DNA of 64,000 nucleotides from Thalassoglobus sp. JC818 (GTDB lineage Bacteria; Planctomycetota; Planctomycetia; Planctomycetales; Planctomycetaceae): the NCBI RefSeq assembly GCF_040717535.1, contig NZ_JBFEFI010000007.1, positions 186,001 to 250,000 of the forward strand. Reading direction: 5' to 3'. The position numbers were made by a program, and so were the translations under genes. Positions 8,056-18,468 of this stretch are shown here, piece by piece (position 1 is the first letter of the stretch; each line of letters starts with the position of its first letter). The notes under the pieces are model-generated. The model saw only the letters and a program-made list of their open reading frames with translations. It did no database searches and was not told the DNA's origin.

Positions 8056-9486
8056 TCAGAACTTGCCTCGACGCTTCGGGAGCGGATCCATCGATAGAAC
8101 GATGCGGTCGAAGGCTTGCTTCATCAAGCTCATTTTCAGCTGACTTGCCGAAGGATCGGACCACAAGTTGACGAACTCATCGGGATCATTTTCGAGATCG
8201 TAAAGCTCACCCTCATCGACTCCGTGGTACACCACAATTTTGTGACTCTTCGTCCGCAGCATCGTTCCGTACGCTCGTTCGTGAGTCCAGGAATTCGAAT
8301 ACTCGCAAAAGACGGAGTCACGATGCTCGTCGACCATCGACTCGCCCACACAAAGCGGAAGAAAACTGCGGCCTTGAAATTGATCTTCGAGCGGAATTCC
8401 TATCGCCTCACAAAGGGTTGGCACGAGATCAGTCAATTCGACGAGTGCTGAGGAACGTCGAGACTTCTGGAACCCGTTGTTCCATTGCAGGCACAATGGA
8501 ACATGAATCGCCTCTTCATAGAAGTGTGGGCCTTTGAGATACAACCCATGATCCCCGAGCATTTCACCGTGGTCGGACATGAAAATGACGATCGTGTTAT
8601 CGAGTTGCCCAGTCTCTCGAAGAGTGTCCATCATGCGTCCCACCTGATCGTCGATCAACTCGACCATCGCGTAGTAGGCTGCTGTGATTCTCTGCGATTC
8701 AGCCGGCGTGATTTCATCAACTCTCATTCCACCCACGTCGTTGTGTGCCCAGACGTGATCGAGTTGTTGATAGCTTGGTTTTTTGTCGAACGTTGCGGAT
8801 TGAAATTTTGGAAGAGGCATTTCTTCCGGTCGGTACCGTTTCAGATAGTCCGCCGGTGGATCGAATGGATGATGCGGGTCAAACATGTTGACTGAAAACA
8901 TCCACGGTTGATCGACAGTTGAACGCATGAAGTCGATCGCCATCTCCGCACACCACGTCGTTTGATGATACTCCGCAGGAACACCCTCCCGAACGTATCT
9001 GACTTCTGGAGACTTCAGCAATTCATCCCAGCTGACATTCTTCGATGCGAGCCATTGCTGGTAGGCGTTTTCAGGCCAGTCGGGCTGAGGATGATGGCTC
9101 CAGTGAAAAACGTCGTAACCGTCATCGATTCGCTCTTCGACTTTTCCTTCTGAACACGAGCTAAGATGCAACTTCCCAGCAAGTCCGCACCGGTAGCCAT
9201 GGTCTTTCAAGATGCGAGGCAAGAGCCTTTCGGATGTATGAATCGTCTGGCCATTCTGACGACAGCCTGTGTTCCGCGGATAACGTCCCGTGAGGAATGA
9301 AGCTCGACTCGGGCTGCAGACAGGACTTTGGCAATAGGCTTTGTCGAAGCTGATTCCGTGATCGATGATCCGGTCGATGTTGGGAGTGCGAATCAACGGA
9401 TTTCCAAGCCGATGAACGGTGTCGTATCTCTGCTGGTCGCTGCAGATCCATAAGATGTTCGGGCGAGTAGATGCTGCAGCGTTCAT
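8056..9486 (-). CDS. Type I (formylglycine-dependent) sulfatase
   Basis: A 476-residue arylsulfatase-family enzyme. The N-terminal 'NILWICSDQQRYDT' supplies metal ligands, and 'CSPSRASFLTGRYP' (Cys57-x-Pro-Ser-Arg61) is the sulfatase signature whose Cys becomes formylglycine. 'IVIFMSDHGEMLGDHG' provides the second metal site, and 'HVPLCLQWN' is typical of the C-terminal half. No signal peptide is visible from this start, so export is doubtful or uses a non-standard route. The frame is open for 72 further codons upstream, but that region overlaps the preceding gene and has no similarity to sulfatases. The start lies one base after the TAA of the large coiled-coil gene, so translation is very likely coupled. 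The sulfated substrate is unknown; marine polysaccharides are common substrates in planctomycetes. Confidence 0.92.
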   Translation of the reverse strand: MNAAASTRPNILWICSDQQRYDTVHRLGNPLIRTPNIDRIIDHGISFDKAYCQSPVCSPSRASFLTGRYPRNTGCRQNGQTIHTSERLLPRILKDHGYRCGLAGKLHLSSCSEGKVEERIDDGYDVFHWSHHPQPDWPENAYQQWLASKNVSWDELLKSPEVRYVREGVPAEYHQTTWCAEMAIDFMRSTVDQPWMFSVNMFDPHHPFDPPADYLKRYRPEEMPLPKFQSATFDKKPSYQQLDHVWAHNDVGGMRVDEITPAESQRITAAYYAMVELIDDQVGRMMDTLRETGQLDNTIVIFMSDHGEMLGDHGLYLKGPHFYEEAIHVPLCLQWNNGFQKSRRSSALVELTDLVPTLCEAIGIPLEDQFQGRSFLPLCVGESMVDEHRDSVFCEYSNSWTHERAYGTMLRTKSHKIVVYHGVDEGELYDLENDPDEFVNLWSDPSASQLKMSLMKQAFDRIVLSMDPLPKRRGKF

Positions 9487-9487
9487 G

Positions 9488-12400
9488 TTATTCGTTTTCA
9501 GTTTCCGATTGATCGTCGAGCATTGACTCGAGAAGCTTCGCAATTTCGGATTGTCTTTTGCCGATGGTGTCCAGCAATCGCAGACGCGTTTCGGAGTCAC
9601 TGTCGAATTTCGGGTCATTCTCGTCAAGAGCGAGAATTCCGCTGCTGACCCAGTCTTGTGTGTCACGATGGAGCTGTTCTTGCAGCTGCGCCACCAGCTC
9701 AATCGACCAACCAGTCATCTCGTCTGAAGCGTCTTCCTGAGAGTCATTCGTCGAGTTACGAACCGACACATCTGCAGGTGACAATTGCGAAATCGTCTCA
9801 AGCGTCGATTCGATCCACTGCAGAGCCAGCGAGTCGTGATCGTCAAACTGAAAATTTCGAAGTCGGTTCGCAGTGGCTGTTGCTTCGCCTGAGAGTGAAT
9901 TCAGGAGTTGTTGAAGAACTGGAAGTTTGTCAGCTTCTGTGGCGAGAGAGTTCAGTTCATTGCGAAGGTCGAATTCCAAACCGGATTGCTCGACGAAGTG
10001 CCGCCTCTCAGCCCGGCTTAGCTTGTGATCAGAACTGGGATTCGGAAGCGCTAAACGAATTTCCTGCTGCTGCCTAACGAGTTGGCCCGCTCGAAGGCAT
10101 AGTGCGCGCAAGCGGTTCCTCTGCTCCTGCAGATTCAGTCTTTGTTGAACACGATCTAGTGCATCAACACTTTCCTCCAGTTTCGTGACGAGATCATCGA
10201 GGCTTTGCTGAACCTCAGAATGTGACTTCGCATCCAACGATTCAAGAAGTTGCTGTTGAAGAGAGATGACTCCAGCGACCAGTTGCTTCAATTCAAGCAG
10301 ATCAAGCTCGTCAGCACGTTGAGTGACGTCCTCAAGCTGCTGCTCGATCTGACGTTCCGCATCAGCAAGCCCAGGTTTCCCGAGGAGAAAATTCTGCCAC
10401 CGCTCAGCGAGTTGTCTTCGCTCAGCGTGAATCGCATCAAGATGTTGCTTCAACTCGTTCACTGCTGTGAGAAGTTCGCCATCAGTGAGCTGTCTTTGCG
10501 TTTTCTCAGCGTTCGCAAGTGACAACAGCAATTCGAGCAACTCGTTGTCACTGTCCATCGCTGTCACGATGTTGTTGTCCAGAATGAACTCGTGAACACG
10601 GTTCATTCGTTCAAGCGGATGCAGCCTCAGAATTTGATCGCCGTCCGGAATTTGACCTAGCGTGCGGTTGCGCGAATTACCGGTCGTGTGCTGACGTGCG
10701 AAGTTTTCGAGGGCCTCGCCGAGTTCTAGATGTCGATCCGCGAGACCATTCAATTGCGTTCGTTGAGTTTGGGAAACTGCATCAACAGGGAGTCCCAACG
10801 TGCTGGCTCCGAGAACTCTCAACTCATCCATTAGCGTTCGCAGCTTGGCGATAACCAGTCGCCATTGTTCCAGCGACTCTTTGGAATCGACCCACGATTC
10901 AAGATTCTGCAGTGCTTGCCGAAGCGTTCTTTCAATCTCCGCCTGATCACGCACGATTTCAGCGAGGTTGTCTCGCACGTTCGGCAATTCATGGGAAAGC
11001 AGTGGAAGGCTCGATCGAGAGCGTGTTTCCTGACGAATCAGGTCCAGTCGGCTCTGCAGATTGACGAGAGTTCCGTCCTCGAGAGGTTTGAGAGTCTCGA
11101 TGGCGGTCACAACTGCCTCAGTTAGCGGGCTGTCTCCGATCTGATTCTGAAGAAGTCGTTCGTGAATTGACTCCAGCCCGTTGCTGAGGACTTCAGTCGC
11201 CAGGCGTTCCGTGGTGAGTTCTTGCTGAGCGATCAACGAAATGAGTTCGTTCGTTTCTTCCGACTGGAGTTTCTCACCATTCTCGAACAAAGCTAACAGC
11301 GGTTCGAGGCGCGTTCGAAGTGACGGTTGCAGCGTTGATAGTGCAATGATGGTCCGCGTGACTTTCGTCAATTCCGATGCGAGAAGCTGCCGCATTTCAT
11401 CGTCTGAAACGATGGAGAGTTGAATCGGTTCAGAGACTGTTGGCGTCGATTCCGGACGTGCATCCATTGCCCGGCAACTCAGCGTGACCTGATCTCCGGG
11501 GCTCAGGCCGAGTTCATCCACTGATAAAAGGACTTTCACTTCTCCGTTCCGCCGGTCGGATGAAAGTTTTCCTGGGAGCACTTTCGAAGTGCCCCCTTCA
11601 ATAATCCCTTCGATGCTTTGCATGCCGAAGTCATCATTCGCCGTTGCCAGAAGCTGAAACGAAGCTTGCGGAGTCAGTGTTTGATCGCGTCGAGGATCAG
11701 AGATCGCGACCACCGGAGCGAGATCGCTGGTCGAGTTGAGAGTGATTGTTCGAGCGAGAATGGGTGATGCGTTGTAGGAGACTGTTTGATCGGGCACGAC
11801 AGCTTGGACGAGAAGTTCAAGCGACAATAGACCGACGAATTGCGGAGGCACTTGCCAGTCGAAGCTGAAAGTCGTGCTTCCGTCGACGACTTCGCTCCGA
11901 ATTACCGACCTGTCGGAGCGGTCACGAACCTGAAAACTTTCGAGAGGTTGGTCGAACGTAAATGACATTTTGAGAGTGGAACCGGCGACCACATCAATCG
12001 GGCCAGCCCAATGTCGAAGTTCCTGTTCGGGGAATTGCAGATAGTCAGGCCCAGCGACAAAGCAGACTGAATCAACAAGTCTTGGTCGCGATCTCCATTT
12101 GACCGTCGTCCAAGCTGAAGACTGATCATCTCCTCCCACGACTCGGAACAGTGTCGTTTTTGTCGACGAAGGGAAGAGAGAGAATTCAAGCTCCTGCCGA
12201 CTCTGGTTGTTCTCGACAACGTCCGTGCTGCGTGGTCGAAAGCGGTTGTGTCGCGAGTTTCCGCGAAGAGTTTCTACCCAGACTTCTTCCGGGAGTTCGC
12301 CGATCAGGTCGATGATTCGAAAAAGGGCAACGTCAGCTTCGTCGACAAAAATTGTCGATCCCGTGATGATCGGTTTGTTCTGCTTGTCGAAGATTTGGAA

Positions 12401-12997
12401 ACGGGTGGTCTTGGGCCAAATCGTTTCTGAACCGGGGTTGATCAGTCGCTGGCTGGCGATCTGAATTCGGTCTGCGTAAAGAACGCTCAGGCTGAGCAGA
12501 GAGAAGGCGATGACCAGCGACGCACACGCAACTGGCCATATTCTTAACGGCACTGCCTCTGCTTCGAGTTTCAGGTCATTAACACCGCTTTGAATGTGCT
12601 GCTGCCAGTCAGAATCGCTCTTGAGTGGAACAGACGATTGTTCAAAGGCAAGTGGAGTCGCCAGCTTGCCTGCAAGTCGCGGGGAGACTCCTTCGAGAGT
12701 CAACGCTGTATCGATCGTCGAGATGCGAGTGACATACAAGCTTCGAAACAGCCAGAACACGCACCCTAAAAAACAGGTCCAGAACGCAATCGAGAGAAGA
12801 GATCGAATCGCTGGCGATTCGGGTTGAATCCACCAGTCAATCACACCAAGAAAGGCCCACCCCAAGACAAGCATCGTCAGTGAGCGCAGCACTTGTTCGA
12901 CGACGTAAAGCGACCAAAGTCGACGACGAATCTGCTCCAATGGATGTTGCGAACGGTGAGGCGAAATCGTTGAAATCCTGAACCGGAAGCAGAGCAT
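9488..12997 (-). CDS. Very large membrane-anchored coiled-coil protein (DUF4175-like)
   Basis: A 1169-residue protein that I do not recognise beyond a general resemblance to DUF4175-type proteins. Three hydrophobic segments are near the N-terminus: about residues 38-58 ('SLTMLVLGWAFLGVIDWW'), 66-88 and 153-175 ('ACASLVIAFSLLSLSVLY'). The middle part (about 190-540) looks like beta-rich extracytoplasmic repeats, including 'LAPVVAISDPRRDQTLTPQA'. The rest (about 545-1150) is Gln/Leu/Glu-rich and strongly helical, with many heptad-like stretches. It lies 199 bases downstream of a VWA-domain gene on the same strand and ends one base before the sulfatase start. In planctomycetes, VWA proteins often sit next to such membrane proteins, suggesting a joint envelope complex; that is inference. 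Confidence 0.75.
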   Translation of the reverse strand: MLCFRFRISTISPHRSQHPLEQIRRRLWSLYVVEQVLRSLTMLVLGWAFLGVIDWWIQPESPAIRSLLSIAFWTCFLGCVFWLFRSLYVTRISTIDTALTLEGVSPRLAGKLATPLAFEQSSVPLKSDSDWQQHIQSGVNDLKLEAEAVPLRIWPVACASLVIAFSLLSLSVLYADRIQIASQRLINPGSETIWPKTTRFQIFDKQNKPIITGSTIFVDEADVALFRIIDLIGELPEEVWVETLRGNSRHNRFRPRSTDVVENNQSRQELEFSLFPSSTKTTLFRVVGGDDQSSAWTTVKWRSRPRLVDSVCFVAGPDYLQFPEQELRHWAGPIDVVAGSTLKMSFTFDQPLESFQVRDRSDRSVIRSEVVDGSTTFSFDWQVPPQFVGLLSLELLVQAVVPDQTVSYNASPILARTITLNSTSDLAPVVAISDPRRDQTLTPQASFQLLATANDDFGMQSIEGIIEGGTSKVLPGKLSSDRRNGEVKVLLSVDELGLSPGDQVTLSCRAMDARPESTPTVSEPIQLSIVSDDEMRQLLASELTKVTRTIIALSTLQPSLRTRLEPLLALFENGEKLQSEETNELISLIAQQELTTERLATEVLSNGLESIHERLLQNQIGDSPLTEAVVTAIETLKPLEDGTLVNLQSRLDLIRQETRSRSSLPLLSHELPNVRDNLAEIVRDQAEIERTLRQALQNLESWVDSKESLEQWRLVIAKLRTLMDELRVLGASTLGLPVDAVSQTQRTQLNGLADRHLELGEALENFARQHTTGNSRNRTLGQIPDGDQILRLHPLERMNRVHEFILDNNIVTAMDSDNELLELLLSLANAEKTQRQLTDGELLTAVNELKQHLDAIHAERRQLAERWQNFLLGKPGLADAERQIEQQLEDVTQRADELDLLELKQLVAGVISLQQQLLESLDAKSHSEVQQSLDDLVTKLEESVDALDRVQQRLNLQEQRNRLRALCLRAGQLVRQQQEIRLALPNPSSDHKLSRAERRHFVEQSGLEFDLRNELNSLATEADKLPVLQQLLNSLSGEATATANRLRNFQFDDHDSLALQWIESTLETISQLSPADVSVRNSTNDSQEDASDEMTGWSIELVAQLQEQLHRDTQDWVSSGILALDENDPKFDSDSETRLRLLDTIGKRQSEIAKLLESMLDDQSETENE

Positions 12998-13196
12998 TTT
13001 CGAAGGCGAAATGAGCTTGGACGATCCCGCTCAATCGAACTTTGAAACTAAGATACTCCGGAAAGCCAGAACGGTAGGCAGTGACTATTATTGTAGCAGT
13101 GAATCGTGGTAGCGGGGAGATGTGAAGCATTGGCGCCCAGCGAATGAAGATCCGAAAGGAGTCGCTGGGCAGCAGGCATGTGATCGAGTCGAGGGT

Positions 13197-15620
13197 TCAA
13201 TTCAGTCCAAACCGGCGACGGATCACCCAGTCAACGGTAAGTCCCAGGATGGCAAGGCACAGAATTTCCCATCGATTCCAAAGTGGAAGAATTGTCGTTT
13301 GTGCGGTGCTTCGATCTGGACCCTCGGGAAGTCGCTGAAGTAGTTCCTCCAGTTCATCGGGAGTCTGAAAACTTCCTCCGCTCACGTTTGCCAGTTCTTC
13401 CAGAAACGAACTGTCCATCGCTTGTGAGCTCAACTCGGCGTCAAAGGGGCTGACTCGAAATTGCCTCCTCAGCGGAGAAAGTCCGTCTTTCTCCGAGACG
13501 ATCGTCGCTTCGTAGGTTCCCGGGGAGAGGGAGGAGAACTGGTGCGCGTAGATGTGGTCGATGTCAGACGTCGGTTGAAGATTCAATTCCGCGATCAGCG
13601 AGTCCTCTTTCGTCAATCGAAGCTGCGGCGACCGACTCTCGTCGAATTCGCCTCCACGGTCGAGAACGAGAACATCGATCGGCTGATTTGTGAATGCCTG
13701 TTCGGGATTGATCAACAATTCTACCGATGGCAACTGATCCGCCATTCGCATCTTCGCAGAGTATCGCACAAGTTGCGACCAGAATTGCCGGTAGAGTTCT
13801 CCCTGCATGAGGAACTTCCACCGCCATGAGTCATCAAATGAGTGTTGAATGATCTGCCCTCGCCCCAACCTCATCGAGACGCTGAGCGGAAGGCTTTGGC
13901 TCTCTGCCGACTCGCTGTTTCCCTGAAGGAGAACGATCGCTGCAGGATGGATCTGCATGTCGACCGAGTGCGGATAAACGACCGGCAGATCTTCCGACGC
14001 ATTTTCTTGGATCGATCGTGGAAGCATGCGTTGTGCTCGCCCTTCAGCCGTCAGCGTCGGAATGACTGCGATCCGATTATTCGAATCGACAGACCCGATG
14101 GGCATCATGGGCAGCAGCTTGGAATAGGGGAGAGACTCCGAATCGGCAGACAACGCACTCCGCCCGGGAATGAAGATCAATCCACTGCCGGTTTTCTCGA
14201 CATACTCCGGCAATGCATTCCAGAAATCGGACGGAAGATCATCTTCGACAATGTCGCCAATGATGACGGAGTCGTACTCAACGAGTTCCTCAAGCGTCCT
14301 TGGCGGGGCTAAGATCGCGGTTCGATCTTCGTTGACGTATTGAGCGTCGCTGGAAAGCAAAAGTGTTCGAAGAGTGATGTTCCTGTCTCTTTCGAGAGTT
14401 GACTTCAGCCGTCGAAACTCCCAGCGAGGAAGTGAGTCGATGAGCAAGACGTTGATTGTAGTCTCACGTCCGTACACAGAGATTGAGCGAACGTTGTTGC
14501 CAACTTCGACTTCTCCGGAATGCGGAATGATCGAAATTCGAAAAGCGTTCCGCCCGACCTTCAAGTCAGGAATCGTCAAATCGACGCTTGTTGTTGTCTG
14601 ACCGGGATCGATTTGAAATTCGGTGCTATCAGCAACTTCGTTGGTACCGTCGTGGATCAATTCGATTGTTGCTGGGGAACTCGTCGCTTGATTGGATTCA
14701 ATATGAACCCGGAGGTCGATCACATCTCCGACAAAACCAATCGGTTCGACGTCCACGGAAGCAATGATCAAGTCGACTGCTTGTTCAGAGTTTCCGGTTC
14801 CCAGCACAACGAACGGAGACGAGAACCCATTGAGGGAATCGCGAAGAACTGATCGCGTGGTGGAACGTCGCTCAGAAGTCGATTGGCTGGTCCGAGTGAT
14901 CAACTTCGGGACTTGATTTCCATCTGAGAGCAACAGGACAGCTGCGGGCGGGCGACCCTGATAACTCTCCCGGAGTGATCTCAGCATCCCAAGCAGGTCG
15001 GTCGTCCGTCCGGTTGAATTGAGTCCATTCACGTTCTCCTCGAACTCGCTGGTCACAGCGATTCGTGTTGGACCATGCAGACTGGAGTCAAAATTGAACA
15101 GATCAATGTTGTACTCATCTGTCAGTCGCTGGGAGATGTTCAGCGAGGGTGCCGAGAAGACTCTCTGCACCAATTCGAGCCGCGATAGATCACCTTCGAA
15201 CGCGTTCAGGTCGGATGCCACCGATCGAGGAAGATTCACAGCTCCGTCACGATTTTGCATGCTCTGCGACGTGTCGATCACAACCGCTAGCGTTGCTTTT
15301 CCGAAGGTTAGAACTTTGAGACGAACTTGCAGGAGCAGCAGCGCAAGCATGACGCCCACCAGCAGTCTGCTCGCGAAGCTGAGAATTCGAAGACGCACCG
15401 GGAGCGAACGAGTGGAGACCACGGTCACCCAGACCAAGCAAACAATCACAGCGAGAGCGGCGAGGTAAACGCTCCAGACCTGCCAGTTCCAAGACGCTTC
15501 TAGCCTCAGCGAATATCGTCCGCCGTCGACAGCATTCCAACCGGGAATGTTGAAGTAGCGAGCGATCAAATTGTTGAGAAAGTGGTTCACCCTTTGAAGG
15601 TAGTCCAATTCCAGTATCAA
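13197..15620 (-). CDS. VWA domain-containing membrane protein with glutamine-amidotransferase-like domain
   Basis: An 807-residue protein. Hydrophobic segments at about residues 50-69 and 80-98 precede a von Willebrand factor A domain with an intact MIDAS motif, 'AVVIDTSQSMQ' (Asp116-x-Ser-x-Ser120). This suggests metal-dependent ligand binding. A later region (about 385-510) starts 'INVLLIDSLPRWEFRRL' and contains 'DSVIIGDI' and 'GSGLIFIPG', matching the class-I glutamine-amidotransferase-like fold seen in planctomycete VWA proteins, without a clear catalytic Cys. A last hydrophobic segment near the C-terminus ('WEILCLAILGLTVDWVIRRR') anchors it. The listed start is TTG 15620; GTG at 15587 is an alternative. 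It probably heads the operon with the coiled-coil and sulfatase genes. Its role is unknown. Confidence 0.8.
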   Translation of the reverse strand: MILELDYLQRVNHFLNNLIARYFNIPGWNAVDGGRYSLRLEASWNWQVWSVYLAALAVIVCLVWVTVVSTRSLPVRLRILSFASRLLVGVMLALLLLQVRLKVLTFGKATLAVVIDTSQSMQNRDGAVNLPRSVASDLNAFEGDLSRLELVQRVFSAPSLNISQRLTDEYNIDLFNFDSSLHGPTRIAVTSEFEENVNGLNSTGRTTDLLGMLRSLRESYQGRPPAAVLLLSDGNQVPKLITRTSQSTSERRSTTRSVLRDSLNGFSSPFVVLGTGNSEQAVDLIIASVDVEPIGFVGDVIDLRVHIESNQATSSPATIELIHDGTNEVADSTEFQIDPGQTTTSVDLTIPDLKVGRNAFRISIIPHSGEVEVGNNVRSISVYGRETTINVLLIDSLPRWEFRRLKSTLERDRNITLRTLLLSSDAQYVNEDRTAILAPPRTLEELVEYDSVIIGDIVEDDLPSDFWNALPEYVEKTGSGLIFIPGRSALSADSESLPYSKLLPMMPIGSVDSNNRIAVIPTLTAEGRAQRMLPRSIQENASEDLPVVYPHSVDMQIHPAAIVLLQGNSESAESQSLPLSVSMRLGRGQIIQHSFDDSWRWKFLMQGELYRQFWSQLVRYSAKMRMADQLPSVELLINPEQAFTNQPIDVLVLDRGGEFDESRSPQLRLTKEDSLIAELNLQPTSDIDHIYAHQFSSLSPGTYEATIVSEKDGLSPLRRQFRVSPFDAELSSQAMDSSFLEELANVSGGSFQTPDELEELLQRLPEGPDRSTAQTTILPLWNRWEILCLAILGLTVDWVIRRRFGLN

Positions 15621-15681
15621 GAGCTACTCAGAATGAACTCTCGAATCCACCGCCAATCGTTCTCAATCAGCTTGGAACTCA

Positions 15682-15725
15682 TCAAACAAAAAAAGAAGGC
15701 CCCTGTGATCACAAGAGCCTTCTTT
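15682..15725 (-). terminator. Intrinsic terminator, minus strand
   Basis: A perfect 9-bp stem (15692-15700 with 15717-15725, AAAGAAGGC/GCCTTCTTT) is followed on the minus strand by a run of T residues through about 15684. It lies 82 bases beyond the stop of the 15807-16880 gene and would end the guaB operon before the VWA gene. Confidence 0.8.
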
Positions 15726-15806
15726 CGTCGTATTCAAGATATCGCTGCGTCAGCTCGACAACCGGGGGTTTTTTCGTCTGCAAGTGGTCGTCAGCGATTC
15801 AGATGA

Positions 15807-16880
15807 TCACGGGAAGAGGAAAATCAACCCGGTGTAGACGCCGGCTGCTGTGGCAGCAGCTTTCTTGTTCCAAGGAATCCGGTAACACAACTTAGGAGCA
15901 CAATCGCCTGGGCGGTAATAGCCGAGAGCGTAATCCTCATCCCAAACCGGATTGAGCGCCATCTGATATGGAAGACCGATCAATTGAACTCCGAACTTTC
16001 CAACCGAGACAAACGGCTGCATCCCCAACGGATAAGTGTGCCCGTAACGTTCAAGTTGCACGTCTTCGAAGTAAAGTGGGTCGCTCGCGAGATTCGATGC
16101 CATCCATTGGTAGTGAGTCGTTCCGTAGTTTCGATTGAAGTCACCGGAACTCGGAAGTGGCTGGTAGTCAGCCAGTTCGGTTTCAGCCACACCTGTTGGT
16201 GAGTAGTCGTAGAACGGTTTGATCTCGCCAATTCTCTGGAATGAAGGAAGCTTCTGACCGGCATACGGATCAGGCAGCGGAGATGAATCACCTCGCTGTG
16301 CGACCATGACTGCGGAGTCAGGTGTTCGTGTGTTGATCACTGCTTCCGGAATCGGCAACGATTCAACAACTCTTCCCTGAGATGCAGGGTTTGTCGCGTA
16401 AGGATCGGGAACCAGAATCTCTGCACCAACTTGTGGCTCGGAGTTCATTTCGACAGGTGCCAGCCGATTCGACTGACTGCTCTCCCGAAAGAGAGAGGGA
16501 GTCGTTGCGGAACCACTTTCAGCACTCTGGAGCGGAGGATCAGCAACAGTCGGAGGACTGTATTCGCCGACGGGAGCAGCCTTCGGAAGTTCGGGAGGCG
16601 ATTGACTCTCACGATTCTCGTCCTCTGATGCTTTTCCGGGGATCCAGTTCTCCTTGACCTCTTCCCATCTCTTCACTGCGGACCGCTTAGAAAGGCGATC
16701 AAGTGGAGAATCGGCAAAGGTCAGCTTGCCTCCCAGAATCAGGAGGAGAAGAACCGGCACACCGAGAATACAAAGTTGGCGGACGACGTCGGTTTCCCGG
16801 GCGCGACACAAACTAATTGAGGTCACCGGTTGAATGCTCGGTCGTATAGTTTGGCGCTTCTTGCGTGATGGCAATGTCAT
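15807..16880 (-). CDS. Secreted or membrane-anchored protein of unknown function, overlapping guaB
   Basis: A protein of up to 357 residues that I do not recognise. A hydrophobic segment at about residues 37-51 ('[16 protein letters not shown]') after basic residues looks like a signal peptide or anchor. The next ~170 residues are Pro/Ser/Glu-rich and probably disordered. The C-terminal ~130 residues look folded ('[20 protein letters not shown]', several Tyr/Pro) and end with '[17 protein letters not shown]', a possible second membrane or barrel segment. The ATG at 16880 lies 68 bases inside guaB; a GTG at 16826 (14-base overlap) or a TTG at 16811, just after the guaB stop, are plausible alternatives. 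All keep the hydrophobic segment. The overlap suggests cotranscription with guaB, with no evident functional link. Confidence 0.65.
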   Translation of the reverse strand: MTLPSRKKRQTIRPSIQPVTSISLCRARETDVVRQLCILGVPVLLLLILGGKLTFADSPLDRLSKRSAVKRWEEVKENWIPGKASEDENRESQSPPELPKAAPVGEYSPPTVADPPLQSAESGSATTPSLFRESSQSNRLAPVEMNSEPQVGAEILVPDPYATNPASQGRVVESLPIPEAVINTRTPDSAVMVAQRGDSSPLPDPYAGQKLPSFQRIGEIKPFYDYSPTGVAETELADYQPLPSSGDFNRNYGTTHYQWMASNLASDPLYFEDVQLERYGHTYPLGMQPFVSVGKFGVQLIGLPYQMALNPVWDEDYALGYYRPGDCAPKLCYRIPWNKKAAATAAGVYTGLIFLFP

Positions 16881-18303
16881 GCGGATGGTTCTCCCTTACC
16901 GTTGCCGCTGACACTCGAAGGAATTGGGCTTTCGTTCGCAATTCTTCAATCGAACGAACACCGAGATATCCCATCCCAGCTCGTAGCCCCCCTACGAGTT
17001 GATACAGCAGGCTTGTGAGGGGGCCTTTGTACGGAACGCGCCCCTCGACACCTTCTGGTACTAGTTTCGGCGTTCCGCGTCCTTCATCTTCAGTCAGGCT
17101 TTGCCGATATCGTTCACTACTCCCTTTCACCATCGCTCCCAGAGAACCCATTCCGCGATAGCGTTTGAAGCGGCGTCCTTGATAGAGAATCATCTCGCCA
17201 GGGCTCTCGTCGAGTCCCGCAAGAAGACCTCCCAGCATGACCGTAAATCCACCAGCAGCAAGAGCTTTAGTCATGTCGCCGCTGTAACGGATGCCGCCGT
17301 CGGCGATGATCGGAACGTCCGTTCCCTGAACAGCTCGGGCTGCACTGGCGACAGCAGTCAGCTGGGGAACACCAACGCCGGAAATAATTCTCGTCGTACA
17401 AATTGAACCGGGGCCAATACCAACTTTGATTGCGTCGGCTCCAGCGTCGAGGAGTGCTTTGGCTCCATCGTATGTCGCGATGTTTCCCGCGATGACGTCA
17501 ATTCCCCATCGTCTCTTAATTTCCTGGACTGTTTCGATCACATTTTTTGAGTGCCCGTGAGCGCTGTCCACAACCAGCACATCGACTCCGGACTGGATAA
17601 GTTGTTCAGCCCGCTCGATGTCATGAACGCCCACGGCTGCCCCAACTCGAAGGCGGCCGCGAGGATCTTTGTTCGCCCACGGGAATCGCAGGTTCTTGTC
17701 AATGTCTTTGATGGTGATCAGACCCTTGAGCTGATAGTCATCGTCGACGAGAAGAAGTTTCTCGACGCGATTCTCTCGCAGAATTCTCTCAGCATCTTTG
17801 AGGTTGGTGTCTTCGCGGGCGGTGATCAACTTTTCTTTTGTCATCACCTCTTCGACGAGTGTTTCTCCGGAATCGAGAAATCGCAGATCGCGGCGAGTCA
17901 GGATTCCCTTCAGCTTTCCCGAAGGATCTGTGATCGGAACGCCGCCGATGTTTCGAGAGTCCATGATCTCGATGGCTTCCGAAACTCGGGCTGTGGGCGG
18001 CAACGTGAGTGGGTCGACGATGACGCCGTTTTCGCTTCTCTTGACTCGATCAACTTCGAGTGCTTGCTGCGCGATGGAGAGATTCTTGTGAATGATTCCG
18101 ATCCCACCTTCCTGAGCCATGGCGATCGCCATTTCGCTCTCGGTGACTGTGTCCATGGGACTGGAAACGATCGGCAGACTGACCTGAATGTTCCGAGTCA
18201 ACTTTGAAGAGACATTCACTTCTCCGGGCATCAGTTCGCTGTAGGCCGGGACAAGCAGAACGTCGTCGAAGGTCACTCCAGTTTCTAGAATTCGGTCGTG
18301 CAT
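16813..18303 (-). CDS. guaB: Inosine-5'-monophosphate dehydrogenase
   Basis: A 496-residue enzyme of full family length that oxidises IMP to XMP with NAD+, the committed step of GMP synthesis. The N-terminal '[13 protein letters not shown]' begins the TIM barrel. Two CBS domains are inserted at about residues 92-210 ('[20 protein letters not shown]', '[20 protein letters not shown]'), which in this family bind adenine or guanine nucleotides for allosteric control. The catalytic loop '[17 protein letters not shown]' carries the active-site Cys302, and '[10 protein letters not shown]' is the flap segment. The start ATG is preceded by a strong AGGAGGA ribosome site. The downstream gene overlaps its 3' end. 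Confidence 0.97.
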   Translation of the reverse strand: MHDRILETGVTFDDVLLVPAYSELMPGEVNVSSKLTRNIQVSLPIVSSPMDTVTESEMAIAMAQEGGIGIIHKNLSIAQQALEVDRVKRSENGVIVDPLTLPPTARVSEAIEIMDSRNIGGVPITDPSGKLKGILTRRDLRFLDSGETLVEEVMTKEKLITAREDTNLKDAERILRENRVEKLLLVDDDYQLKGLITIKDIDKNLRFPWANKDPRGRLRVGAAVGVHDIERAEQLIQSGVDVLVVDSAHGHSKNVIETVQEIKRRWGIDVIAGNIATYDGAKALLDAGADAIKVGIGPGSICTTRIISGVGVPQLTAVASAARAVQGTDVPIIADGGIRYSGDMTKALAAGGFTVMLGGLLAGLDESPGEMILYQGRRFKRYRGMGSLGAMVKGSSERYRQSLTEDEGRGTPKLVPEGVEGRVPYKGPLTSLLYQLVGGLRAGMGYLGVRSIEELRTKAQFLRVSAATVRENHPHDIAITQEAPNYTTEHSTGDLN

Positions 18304-18468
18304 TTCTCTCTCCTCCTGGTTGGTCTTGTTCTGCTGTCATCTGGCTGTGGCGGGGGATGACTGAAAAGTCTCACGTTGGTCAGTCAACGCGGGCCACGTA
18401 TTTGGTCGAGTCTTGGACGGCTTTTATGGGCCTGTCACTTGTGCCGGATCGCAGAAATCACTTCTGGC

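Noticed and set aside
17551-18207. Open frame of 218 codons antisense to guaB
   Set aside because: It is opposite an unmistakable IMP dehydrogenase, with no family features of its own.
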